From Streptomyces sp. NBC_01294 (GTDB lineage: Bacteria; Actinomycetota; Actinomycetes; Streptomycetales; Streptomycetaceae), in contig NZ_CP108423.1 in the NCBI RefSeq assembly GCF_035917235.1, positions 5,113,501 to 5,177,500 of the forward strand: 64,000 bases of DNA, in the 5' to 3' direction. Every line of letters starts with the position of its first letter. Within the stretch, counting starts at the first letter, position 1. Shown in pieces: positions 36,263 through 44,113 of this stretch. Below the pieces are notes generated by a model, which worked only from the letters and a program-made list of their open reading frames with translations, ran no database searches and was not told the origin of the DNA. The position numbers were made by a program, and so were the translations under genes.

Positions 36263-37573
36263 ATGTTCTCGTCGTCCCTCAAGCGCCGCCTCGCCGCCAC
36301 CCTCGCCGTCGGCGCCACCACCCTCGGCCTGGTCACCGTCACCTCGGCCCCGGCCCAGGCCGCCGCCATCTGCGGCGGTGACGTGTCCGTCTACGGCGTC
36401 CTCGCCGACGGACGCCTCACCTACACGGCGATATCCCCCAATACCGGCGACCGGGTCAAGACCCTGATCGGCTCGAACCTCGGCTTCACGCCGAAGGCGA
36501 TGGCCACCCTCAACTTCAACACCGTCCTCGTGACGTCCACGGCCGGCGAGCTGTACCGCGTCGACATCCAGACCAACGACAACGCCCTGGCCCTGGCCGG
36601 AGTCACCAGGATCTGGGACAGCGGCTGGACCTTCGACAAGATGACCTACGACGGCGCCGGCCACCTCTACGGCACGGTCGCCGGCCAGCTCCACCGGTAC
36701 AACGTCTCCCAGGCCAAGCCCAGCGGACCCGCCCACATCGCCAAGCACGCGGTGATCGACGACGGCTTCGTCCTCAAGACCCTTGCCGCCGCCGGAGACG
36801 ACGTCCTCATCGCCAGCACGGCCGACGGCAGGCTGCTCTCCTACCAGATCAACGGCGTCGGCGACTGGGAGAGCTCGGAGCTCAAGAGCAGCGGGTGGTC
36901 GGCGGTCGACAGCCTGGTCTCGCCCGGCGGCGGCCTCTACTACGGCCGGACGAACGGCGGCATGTACTGGTACCACGACGCCGACCCCACCGACGGCAAG
37001 GGCGACGACATCGCCTACCACCCCGCCGACCCGGTCGACGCGAGCGGCTGGACCCAGACCCTGCTCTCCGCCTTCGCCAACGACTGCACCTACCGGCCGC
37101 CGGTGCCCCCCACCCCCACCCCCTCCACCAAGGGCGGGCAGATCGCCCGCAGCGAGATCATGAGCCGCGCCGCGAACTGGCTGAGCCGTGACATCCCGTA
37201 CAGCCAGAGCGCGTACGCCTCCGACCCGGACGGCGACCACACCTACCGCACCGACTGCTCGGGCTTCATCTCCATGGCCTGGCACGCCGCCACCAGCTAC
37301 ACGACCGCCAGCCTTCCGAGCGTCAGCACCACGATCTCCAAGTCCGACCTCCAGCCCGGCGACGCGCTGAACACGTCGAGCGGGCACGTGGTGCTCTTCG
37401 AGAAGTGGATCGACAAGGGCGCCGGGAAGTTCTCGTACATCCACGAGTCCAACCCGAACGACGACATGATGCGCGGTCAGGACTACCTCAACGGAGGCAC
37501 CGACGGACGCATCGCCGGCCACGCCGCCTCGGGCTACGTCGCCCTGCGCTACGACAACGTCGTCAACGGCTAG
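36263..37573 (+). CDS. Secreted tachylectin-like propeller fused to an NlpC/P60-like domain
   Basis: 436 residues. Signal peptide (cut near AQA/AAI). The propeller (SVYGVLADGRLTYTAI, LGFTPKAMATLNFNTVLVTST, GHLYGTVAGQL) aligns with the upstream protein nearly blade by blade. A Pro/Thr linker then leads to an NlpC/P60-like domain with DCSGFISMAW (Cys), SGHVVLFEKW (His) and a polar third region (HESNP). It is expected to cut peptidoglycan stems. ATG 36263 follows CGGAGAC. The tandem neighbour has the same lectin but a glycan-cleaving-type domain, so the two could attack both bond types at one binding site. Confidence 0.85.
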   Translation: MFSSSLKRRLAATLAVGATTLGLVTVTSAPAQAAAICGGDVSVYGVLADGRLTYTAISPNTGDRVKTLIGSNLGFTPKAMATLNFNTVLVTSTAGELYRVDIQTNDNALALAGVTRIWDSGWTFDKMTYDGAGHLYGTVAGQLHRYNVSQAKPSGPAHIAKHAVIDDGFVLKTLAAAGDDVLIASTADGRLLSYQINGVGDWESSELKSSGWSAVDSLVSPGGGLYYGRTNGGMYWYHDADPTDGKGDDIAYHPADPVDASGWTQTLLSAFANDCTYRPPVPPTPTPSTKGGQIARSEIMSRAANWLSRDIPYSQSAYASDPDGDHTYRTDCSGFISMAWHAATSYTTASLPSVSTTISKSDLQPGDALNTSSGHVVLFEKWIDKGAGKFSYIHESNPNDDMMRGQDYLNGGTDGRIAGHAASGYVALRYDNVVNG

Positions 37574-37641
37574 AGCCCGCCCGGCCCACGTCCCGGCCCC
37601 GGCGGCCGGACCCCGGCAGGCCCGTCCCGTCCCCCTGGTTC

Positions 37642-39645
37642 TCAGACGAGGGGGTGCGGGGCGGGCTCGTCGGGCTGTGCGGCGGCCGCAACGGAGGCGG
37701 GAGCCGAGTCGGCAGCCGTGGCCACGGTTGCGGCCGAGGCCGCTTCCGCCGCCTGGCGGACGATCATGCGGGCGATCACGTCCGGGGCCACCGCGCGGGA
37801 GTAGAGCCAGCCCTGTCCCGTGTCGCAGCCGACACGGCGCAGCCGGGCCGCCTGCCCGGGCGTCTCCACGCACTCCGCGGTCACCGTCAGGCCCAGCCGG
37901 TGCGCGAGCTGGACCAGGGCCTCGACGATGGTCTCGTCGGCCGGGTTGGGGTGCGTGCCCTCCTCGTAGCGGAAGCCCCGTACGAAGGAGCCGTCCAGCT
38001 TCAGCACCGAGACCGGCAGCCGGCTGAGGTAGGCCAGGTTCGAGTACCCGGTGCCGAAGTCGTCGATCGCGATCCGCACGCCCATGTCGCTCAGTGCCTG
38101 GAGGGCCTGCAGCGGGCGGCCCGCCGAGCCCATGACCGCCGACTCGGTCAGCTCCAGCTGCAGCAGCTGCGGTGCCAGGCCCGTCTCGGCGAGGATCTCC
38201 GCGACGTCGCCCACCAGGTCGGAGTCCCACACCTGCCGCACGGCCACGTTGACCGAGACGAAGACCGGCGCGTCGCTGGGCTGCTCGATCTGCCAGCGCC
38301 GCGCCTGCCGGCAGGCGGTCTTCAGCACCCACTGCCCCAACTGGACGATGGAGCCGTCCTCTTCGGCAATTCCGATGAACCGATTCGGCGTGAGCGTGCC
38401 GAACTGCGGGTGCTTCCAGCGCACCAGGGCCTCGACCCCGCGCACCGCACCGCTCTCCAGGTCCACCAGCGGCTGGTACTCCAGCTCGAACTCGCCGCGC
38501 TCCACGGCCGGCCGGAGCGTGGAGGAGAGCGCCTGGCGGGTCATGCGGTGCGCGTTGCGCTCCGGGTCGAAGAGGGTCCAGCGGGCCTTGCCGTCCGCCT
38601 TGGCCCAGTACAGGGTCGTGTCGGCGGCCTGCATCAGCCCGGTCGCCGAGGTGCCGTCCGTCGCGCGCTCCACGACCCCGATCGACGCGGAGACCGACAG
38701 CCGCTGCCCGGCCAGGTCGAAAGGTTCCTGTACGGCGGCCAGGACGCTCCGTGCCAGGTCCGCGAGCTGTTCGGTGCCGGTGGAGTCCTCCACGAGCAGG
38801 GCGAACTCGTCGCCGCCGAGCCGCGCGACCAGGTGCCCGCCGGTGCGCCCGTATCCGGACTGGTCGGCGCACTGGGTCAGGCGGGCGGCGACGGCGGTCA
38901 GCAGCCGGTCGCCGACCCGGTGGCCGAGGGTGTCGTTGACGGCCTTGAACCCGTCGAGGTCCAGGTAGCACAGGCCGATCCGGCCGGTGCCGCCGCCGTG
39001 GTCGTAGGAGGAGGCCTCCAGGGCGGCGGAGAGCCGCTCGAAGAACAGCGCGCGGTTGGGCAGCCGCGTGACCGGGTCGTGCATCTGGAGGTGGCGCAGC
39101 CGGGCCTGGAGGTCGCGCCGGTCGCTGATGTCGGAGACGGACAGCAGGACGTCCCCGGTCCCGGGTACGGGCCCGAGCGTGACCTCGGTCCACAGCGAGT
39201 GCCCGTCGGGGTGCTTGAGGCGCCGGGTGCAGCGCAGCCGGGCCTGCCGGCCGCGGAGCACCTCCTGGTACGCGGCCCAGGTGCGGGCCTCCGCGGCCAG
39301 GTCCACCAGGTCGGCGGCGCATCGGTGGACGAGCGCGTGCGGCTCGCTGCCCAGCAGCCCCGCGAACGCCTGGTTGGCGGCGACCACGTAGCCGTCGCGG
39401 TCGACGACGGCCATGGCGAGGTGGGCCGCGTTGAAGGCGGCCCGGTAGTCGCGCAGCTCGGACTCGGCGCGGCGGGGCGACGCCGGGTCGGCCGAGTTGG
39501 CCGGGATGGCCGGGATGGTTGGGATAGCCGGGATGACCGGATTGACCGAGGTCGACGGCACCGCCGGCACTGCCGGGTGACGCTCCGTGATGGCCGATCG
39601 GATGCTGTCGGCCGCCGAACCGGTTCCTTCTGAGGTTCCGCTCAC
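37642..39645 (-). CDS. PAS-GGDEF-EAL cyclic-di-GMP enzyme
   Basis: 667 residues. Repetitive Pro-Ala-Ile N-terminus, PAS domain (about 65-185), GGDEF domain with RLGGDEFALL, EAL domain with EALVRWKHP and NVNVAVRQ, ending in a degenerate Ala tail. Both signatures are intact, so synthesis and hydrolysis of c-di-GMP are possible; the architecture matches Streptomyces RmdA-type proteins, but the locus is not proven. c-di-GMP controls sporulation timing in Streptomyces. GTG 39645 start; convergent with the lectin hydrolase gene. Confidence 0.9.
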   Translation of the reverse strand: MSGTSEGTGSAADSIRSAITERHPAVPAVPSTSVNPVIPAIPTIPAIPANSADPASPRRAESELRDYRAAFNAAHLAMAVVDRDGYVVAANQAFAGLLGSEPHALVHRCAADLVDLAAEARTWAAYQEVLRGRQARLRCTRRLKHPDGHSLWTEVTLGPVPGTGDVLLSVSDISDRRDLQARLRHLQMHDPVTRLPNRALFFERLSAALEASSYDHGGGTGRIGLCYLDLDGFKAVNDTLGHRVGDRLLTAVAARLTQCADQSGYGRTGGHLVARLGGDEFALLVEDSTGTEQLADLARSVLAAVQEPFDLAGQRLSVSASIGVVERATDGTSATGLMQAADTTLYWAKADGKARWTLFDPERNAHRMTRQALSSTLRPAVERGEFELEYQPLVDLESGAVRGVEALVRWKHPQFGTLTPNRFIGIAEEDGSIVQLGQWVLKTACRQARRWQIEQPSDAPVFVSVNVAVRQVWDSDLVGDVAEILAETGLAPQLLQLELTESAVMGSAGRPLQALQALSDMGVRIAIDDFGTGYSNLAYLSRLPVSVLKLDGSFVRGFRYEEGTHPNPADETIVEALVQLAHRLGLTVTAECVETPGQAARLRRVGCDTGQGWLYSRAVAPDVIARMIVRQAAEAASAATVATAADSAPASVAAAAQPDEPAPHPLV

Positions 39646-39990
39646 CGTTGGCCCCGCAGTGTTCGTGAGTGTCCGTGCAGGAAAGTGTGCCGATCATAGA
39701 GGCTGCCGGGAGGCCCTATCCAGCGGCGTCGCCGGGTGAGACGCGGGAGTTCGGCGTGATGACGGATCGGCGGACCAAGATCGCGTGATCGTTTCTGCGC
39801 GGCTCTGAGCGAGCGGCGCCCCCTGCTGATCTCGGGTGATCGGTCGTGACGTTCTGTAGGCAGGCGCGTGAAGTCCGGGGGTCACCGGCTTGCCCTATTG
39901 CTCACTCGTGTGGGGCAGCGGAACAGGGCATTAGTAAGACAATCGCCTCAAGGTGGCTAAACAGGCACGAATCCACCACCGGAGGTCGAT
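39646..39990. other. 345-base gap, promoter space only
   Basis: Divergent upstream region for the GGDEF-EAL and M6 protease genes. It lacks the third-position bias of coding DNA and no repeat or RNA was recognised. A short frame of 63 codons on minus (39694-39885) is judged a chance opening. Confidence 0.5.
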
Positions 39991-41226
39991 GTGGCGCGAC
40001 AGCAGACACCCGGGGGAGTGGACCGTTCCCGCATCCGAAGTACCGCTGCGGCGCTCACTTCCCTCACGGCGCTCGCCGCCATGTCGCTCGTCGCGGGTCC
40101 CGCGGTGGCCGATCCCGGAGCCGGCCCCTGCGCCCTGACCCGCACCGGGGCGCACCACTCCCTGGGGGTGGACAGCTGGAACGGCGCCTACCCCAAGCCC
40201 GAGCGCACGCTCAACGCGGTGATGGTCTTCCTCTCGTTCCCCGACCACCGCAGCACCCTCACGCCCGAGCAGATCACCGGCGACTACTTCCCCGCCACCA
40301 GCGACTTCTTCGAGCAGGCCTCGTACGGGCGCTTCCGCCTCGTCCCGCACCCGCAGAAGCAGTGGATCCGGATGCCCAAGCCGTCCACGGCGTACGGCAT
40401 AAGGCGGGACTGGGCCCCCGCGGACCGCGCGGCCTACCTGCGGGACGCGGTCGCCACCGCCGACGCCGCGGTGGACTTCGCCCAGTACGACGTCGTCTAC
40501 TTCGTCGCCGACCCGGACGCGCCCGGCGTGGACTCCGACGCCACCAAGGTCGTGAACTTCGAACGCCCGATCGTCGCGGACGGCACCGAACTGCGGCGGA
40601 TCGTCACCGTCTTCGAACGCCACCCGCCGGACCGGAACGTGCTGGCCCACGAGACCGGACACGTCTTCGACCTGCCCGACCTCTACCACCGGCCCACGGA
40701 CGGCAAGGGCGACTGGGACACCTACGTCGGCGACTGGGACGTCATGGGCAGTCAGTTCGGGATGGCCCCGGACCTCTTCGCCTGGCACAAGTGGAAGCTG
40801 GGCTGGCTGGACGCCTCCCAGGTGGACTGCGTGCAGTCGGGCTCCTCGCTGCACACCCTGCAGCCGCTGGCGCAGGCCCCGCCGAGCGGCGGTACGGGCG
40901 GCACCCGGCTCGCGGTGATCCGTACGGGTCCCGGCAGCGCGATCGCCGTCGAGGCGCGGGGCTCCGCCGGCAACGACGGGGACACCTGCACGGAAGGGGT
41001 CCTGGTCTACCGGGTGCGCAACGAGGCGTCGTCGGGCGGTGGCCCCATCGAGGTGCTGGACGCGCATCCGGAGACGGAGGCGTGCTGGGACCGCTCGGTA
41101 TACCCGCCGCTGGCGGACGCGCCGCTGGAGGTGGGCGAGACGTACACCGTGCCGGGGGAGCGGATCACCATCGAGGTCGCGGACCGGACCCGGTCCGGCG
41201 CCTACACGGTGAAGATCATGACATGA
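39991..41226 (+). CDS. Secreted M6-family zinc metalloprotease
   Basis: 411 residues. Signal peptide (AAALTSLTALAAMSLVAG, cut near AVA/DPG). The zinc site is HETGHVFDLPDLYH (HExxH with downstream Asp), the hallmark of the M6/InhA group, followed by a DVMGSQFG Met-turn-like block. The C-terminal half is a beta-rich domain (about 280-411). It digests extracellular proteins. GTG 39991 with GGAGG. The stop codon lies at the head of a pentanucleotide repeat, and a terminator and tRNA-Lys follow. Confidence 0.9.
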   Translation: MARQQTPGGVDRSRIRSTAAALTSLTALAAMSLVAGPAVADPGAGPCALTRTGAHHSLGVDSWNGAYPKPERTLNAVMVFLSFPDHRSTLTPEQITGDYFPATSDFFEQASYGRFRLVPHPQKQWIRMPKPSTAYGIRRDWAPADRAAYLRDAVATADAAVDFAQYDVVYFVADPDAPGVDSDATKVVNFERPIVADGTELRRIVTVFERHPPDRNVLAHETGHVFDLPDLYHRPTDGKGDWDTYVGDWDVMGSQFGMAPDLFAWHKWKLGWLDASQVDCVQSGSSLHTLQPLAQAPPSGGTGGTRLAVIRTGPGSAIAVEARGSAGNDGDTCTEGVLVYRVRNEASSGGGPIEVLDAHPETEACWDRSVYPPLADAPLEVGETYTVPGERITIEVADRTRSGAYTVKIMT

Positions 41227-41245
41227 CATGACATGACATGACATG
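41214..41245 (+). repeat. Pentanucleotide ACATG repeat overlapping the protease stop codon
   Basis: Five or more units of ACATG. The stop TGA falls within the first units, so extra copies downstream do not change the protein. Confidence 0.85.
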
Positions 41246-41270
41246 ACGTGGCGCGACACGGCATGACGAA

Positions 41271-41298
41271 GAAGGCCCCCACTTGCGTGGGGGCCTTC
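41271..41298. terminator. Terminator between M6 protease gene and tRNA-Lys
   Basis: Perfect 12-bp stem GAAGGCCCCCAC with a TTGC loop. Confidence 0.92.
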
Positions 41299-41307
41299 TT
41301 CCGTCTG

Positions 41308-41381
41308 TGCGCCGCCAGGGACTCGAACCCCGGACCCGCTGATTAAGAGTCAGCTGCTCTAACCAACTGAGCTAGCGGCGC
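41308..41381 (-). tRNA. tRNA-Lys (CTT), copy 3
   Basis: Identical to copies 1 and 2 over all 74 bases. The 3' flank (CCGTCTG on plus) and the 5' flank (TTGCTGAC on plus) also match copy 1, showing duplication of the locus. Confidence 0.97.
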
Positions 41382-41399
41382 TTGCTGACGAGGAAGACA

Positions 41400-41999
41400 T
41401 TAGCAGGAGGATCCGCGGAACGAAAAATCGATATCCCCAGGTCCGGTCGGTGCGGGGGTGCGGGCCGCCCGGACGAAGGCCCAGAGCAGGGCCTCGGGCC
41501 CGGGAAGCCAGGGCTCGCGCGCGTCCGGTGCCACGAGCCACCGGGAGGGACCGGGCCCGGCGGCCAGCGGGGGCACGGTGACGGCGTCGCCGCGGCCGTG
41601 ACACAGGGGCGCCGGGGCGCTGCGGGAACCTCCCCACTCCTCCCACGCCAGCAGGGCGGGAAGCCGGTGGGCGGTGCCCGGGGCGGCGAAGAGCAGCAGC
41701 CGGCCGCGGTGCACGGCGACCGGGCCGGAGCCGGGGCCCTCGGCCCAGAGCAGGTCCAGGATGCGGCGCCCGAGGACGAGCGGGACGTTGACGACGTCGA
41801 AGGCGGTTCCGCAGGGCAGCGTGGCGGACGCGGAGGGCCGGGCCTCCCACAGCGCGAGGGTGGTCCGGGGGTGCGCGGACGCGGAGGCGAGCCAGGCGGC
41901 GCCCTGCGGGGTGACGTGCGCGGTGCGCGGGGTGCGGTCGGCGCGCTCGGACCGTGCGTCGAGGGCGGGGCAGCCGGGAGCCGTCGTCAGGGTCGTCAT
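41400..41999 (-). CDS. Prim-Pol-like protein (bifunctional DNA primase/polymerase N-terminal type)
   Basis: 199 residues. Blocks such as ASASAHPRTTLALWEARPSA, LPCGTAFDVVNVPLVLGRRI, RGRLLLFAAPGTAHRLP and SRWLVAPDAREPWLPGPEALLWAFVRAARTA resemble the small actinobacterial proteins annotated as bifunctional primase/polymerase N-terminal domain. The catalytic acidic residues of true Prim-Pol are not obvious, so activity is doubtful. ATG 41999 start. Located directly upstream of tRNA-Lys on the same strand. Confidence 0.62.
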   Translation of the reverse strand: MTTLTTAPGCPALDARSERADRTPRTAHVTPQGAAWLASASAHPRTTLALWEARPSASATLPCGTAFDVVNVPLVLGRRILDLLWAEGPGSGPVAVHRGRLLLFAAPGTAHRLPALLAWEEWGGSRSAPAPLCHGRGDAVTVPPLAAGPGPSRWLVAPDAREPWLPGPEALLWAFVRAARTPAPTGPGDIDFSFRGSSC

Positions 42000-42150
42000 A
42001 TGCCAAGGTCTACCGGCCGTAGTGGCCCGGTTTCCAGGAGTTACCGGAAACCGGGACAGGGCGGGTGGCTTTGGGGTATGTTGCGCCCCGCATATGCCAG
42101 TCCGCTGCGCTTGGCGGTGCGGGACCCCTGCGCCTGCGGCTCCGCTGCGG

Positions 42151-42198
42151 GGGGCTCCGCCCCCGGACCCCCGCGCCTCAAACGCCGGCGAGGCTGGA
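42151..42198. repeat. Streptomycete intergenic repeat, single copy
   Basis: Core CTCAAACGCCGGCGAGGCT preceded by the GGGGCTCCGCCCCCGG motif; its end abuts the next gene's stop. Confidence 0.85.
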
Positions 42199-42199
42199 C

Positions 42200-42541
42200 C
42201 TACGGCGTACCCGATCCGCGTTGGAGGGTTTCGCCGAACTCGATCATCTTGACGGCGTAGTCCTCGGTCCACTCCGCCTGCTCGGCGATCGCCGCCGCGG
42301 ACAGCCGGTCGAACCGCCGCGGATCGGCGAGCTGCGCCGCGGCCAGCGCCTGGAACTCCACGGCCCGGTCCTGGGCCGCCCGGAAGGCGAGGGTCAGTTC
42401 GGTGGCGCGGGCCAGCAGCTCCCGCGGGTCCACGATGGACTCCAGATCGAAGAAGTGCTCCGGATCCGCCACGGCCTCCGAGGGCTCGAAGAGCAGCGGC
42501 GCCGGCCGTAGCCGCCGCTCGGTCCGCTCGGGCTCTGCCAT
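42200..42541 (-). CDS. Conserved hypothetical protein, 113 residues
   Basis: Begins AEPERTERRLRPAPLLFEP and continues as a helical protein (LLARATELTLAFRAAQDRAVEFQALAAAQLADPRRFDRLSAAAIAEQAEWTEDYAVKMIEFGETL). No signal peptide, no membrane span, no domain recognised. Its C-terminal part could be a small helical bundle. Third positions are GC-rich, supporting coding. Separated from the FMN reductase gene by 195 bases. Confidence 0.72.
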   Translation of the reverse strand: MAEPERTERRLRPAPLLFEPSEAVADPEHFFDLESIVDPRELLARATELTLAFRAAQDRAVEFQALAAAQLADPRRFDRLSAAAIAEQAEWTEDYAVKMIEFGETLQRGSGTP

Positions 42542-42736
42542 GCGTGTCCTCCTGCTGCGCGTGCGAAATCCTTCCGGGCCACCGTCCATTGTCCAACGCC
42601 GCGCAAGACCCCACAGGGGCGGGCTGGAACGCCTGTGCGGACGATGAGGCGTGCGAGCAGACGGGTGACATCAGGGGCGGGGGAGTCGCGCAGGTGATCG
42701 GCCGACGCCGTCACGACCGCCCCGCCGGGCGTCGGA

Positions 42737-43306
42737 TCAGACCGTGACGGACTCCGCGGCGCGCTGCGCGGACAGCTCCGCCACGTCGTCCAGTACGCCG
42801 GCCAGCTCGCCCGCGAGCGTCTCCGGAGCCTGGAACCCCTCGGGTCCGATCAGCTTCGGGAGACCCGGGATCGCGACGGACCGCGCGGCGGGCAGCATGC
42901 CGACCCGGGTGAGCACCGGCAGCAGCATCTCGGCCGCCGGGGCGCCGCCGGTGGGGCCGCCGCTGTAGCTGACGATGCCGACCGGCTTGCCCTTCCACTC
43001 GTTGTAGAGGAAGTCGATGGCGTTCTTGAAGGGGGCGGTGAAGCCGCCGTTGTACATCGGCAGGACGAAGAGGAAGGCGTCGGCGGAGTCGACCAGGGCG
43101 CTCCAGTCGCGGGTGTGCTGATGTGCGTAGTTCCCGGTGGAGGCGTATTCGGGTTCGTCCAGGAAGGGCAGCGCGATCTCGGCGAGGTCGACGGCGGTGA
43201 CCTCGAAGCCGCCGCGCTCACGGACCTGCTCGGTGACCCACTGGGCGAGGGGGCGGCCGGAGGAGGTGGGGCGGGTGGCGGCGGAGACGACGTGCAGACG
43301 GGTCAT
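42737..43306 (-). CDS. NAD(P)H-dependent FMN reductase-family protein
   Basis: 189 residues. Flavodoxin-like fold: HVVSAATRPTSSGRPLAQWV at the N-terminus, PMYNGGFTAPFKNAIDFL with the FMN-binding loop, and GIVSYSGGPTGGAPAAEML. Reduces flavin or quinones. It is divergent from the MarR gene, whose product probably represses both through the repeats at 43333. ATG 43306 chosen over an upstream in-frame ATG because it gives the family N-terminus. Confidence 0.87.
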   Translation of the reverse strand: MTRLHVVSAATRPTSSGRPLAQWVTEQVRERGGFEVTAVDLAEIALPFLDEPEYASTGNYAHQHTRDWSALVDSADAFLFVLPMYNGGFTAPFKNAIDFLYNEWKGKPVGIVSYSGGPTGGAPAAEMLLPVLTRVGMLPAARSVAIPGLPKLIGPEGFQAPETLAGELAGVLDDVAELSAQRAAESVTV

Positions 43307-43332
43307 GGCAGGGGCTCCCGAGGGATGTGGTG

Positions 43333-43398
43333 GTTGATGTGTCACCTATAAAACCCGAGATGTTGATGACGTGTCAACCAGGTAGATGATGTATCACC
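43333..43398. promoter_or_regulatory. Operator-like repeats between FMN reductase and MarR genes
   Basis: Three related boxes: GTTGATGTGTCACC (43333-43346), GTTGATGACGTGTCAACC (43362-43379, nearly palindromic GTTGA/TCAAC) and GTAGATGATGTATCACC (43382-43398). They fill the divergent gap, as expected of MarR-binding sites. Confidence 0.65.
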
Positions 43399-43419
43399 GA
43401 CCTGGCTAGAGTGGCAGGC

Positions 43420-43896
43420 ATGACCCCCGTACCCGAGCCGCGCTGGCTCACCGAGTCCGAGCAGGACGCCTGGTACGCGTGGCGGCGGACGTTCCCGCTG
43501 GTCAACGCAGGGATCGCACGCGACCTCAGCCAGGACAGCGGGCTCTCCGAGGCCGACTACGACGTCCTGTCGGTGCTCGGTTCCACCGACGGCCACCGCA
43601 TGCGGATCAGCGCGCTGGCCGAGCTGATGCAGTGGTCGCGCAGCCGGCTGTCCCACCAGCTCACCCGCATGGAACAGCGCGGCATCGTCCGCCGCGAGGA
43701 GGTCGCCACCGACGGCCGGGGCGCGGAGGTGGTCCTCACCGAGACCGGCGTGGCCACGATCACCGATGCGGCCCCGCTCCACGTGGAGTCGGTACGCCGC
43801 CACCTGATCGACCTCCTGACGCCGGCGCAGCTGCGCACCCTGGCCGAGGTGGGCGAGGTACTCGGCGCCCGGCATGGGGCACGACGGAAGGCGTGA
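43420..43896 (+). CDS. MarR-family regulator
   Basis: 158 residues. Winged helix with ISALAELMQWSRSRLSHQLTRMEQRGIVRREEVATDGRGAEVVLTETG, the MarR signature including the wing. Dimerisation helices at both ends. Probably senses a phenolic, quinone or oxidant and represses the divergent FMN reductase. ATG 43420 preferred over GTG 43411. Confidence 0.88.
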   Translation: MTPVPEPRWLTESEQDAWYAWRRTFPLVNAGIARDLSQDSGLSEADYDVLSVLGSTDGHRMRISALAELMQWSRSRLSHQLTRMEQRGIVRREEVATDGRGAEVVLTETGVATITDAAPLHVESVRRHLIDLLTPAQLRTLAEVGEVLGARHGARRKA

Positions 43897-44113
43897 GTCC
43901 ACGCCCTGCGGGGTTCTCGCTCACGGCAGCGCCTTCGGGTCGGCGGACCGGAGGGTGCGTACGCCGCCCACCCGGACGGGTCGGCCCCATGGTGGCCGCA
44001 CACGCCCGGGAACCCGCACAGGCGCCACCGGATTCCCCCGGGTGGCCGAAACGGACCGGCGCCGCGAGGGGATCCGGCCGGGGAGCCTCAGGCGGCGGGG
44101 AGGCGGGTTGGCC

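Noticed and set aside
36107..39697. 1196-codon minus frame
   Set aside because: It covers both the lectin hydrolase (plus) and the GGDEF-EAL gene (another minus frame), which have clear domains.
39694..39885. 63-codon minus frame in the gap before the protease
   Set aside because: No homology-like features, no Shine-Dalgarno, in a promoter region.
41214..41245. ACATG repeat as a phase-variation switch of the protease
   Set aside because: The stop lies in the first units, so copy-number change downstream does not alter the protein.
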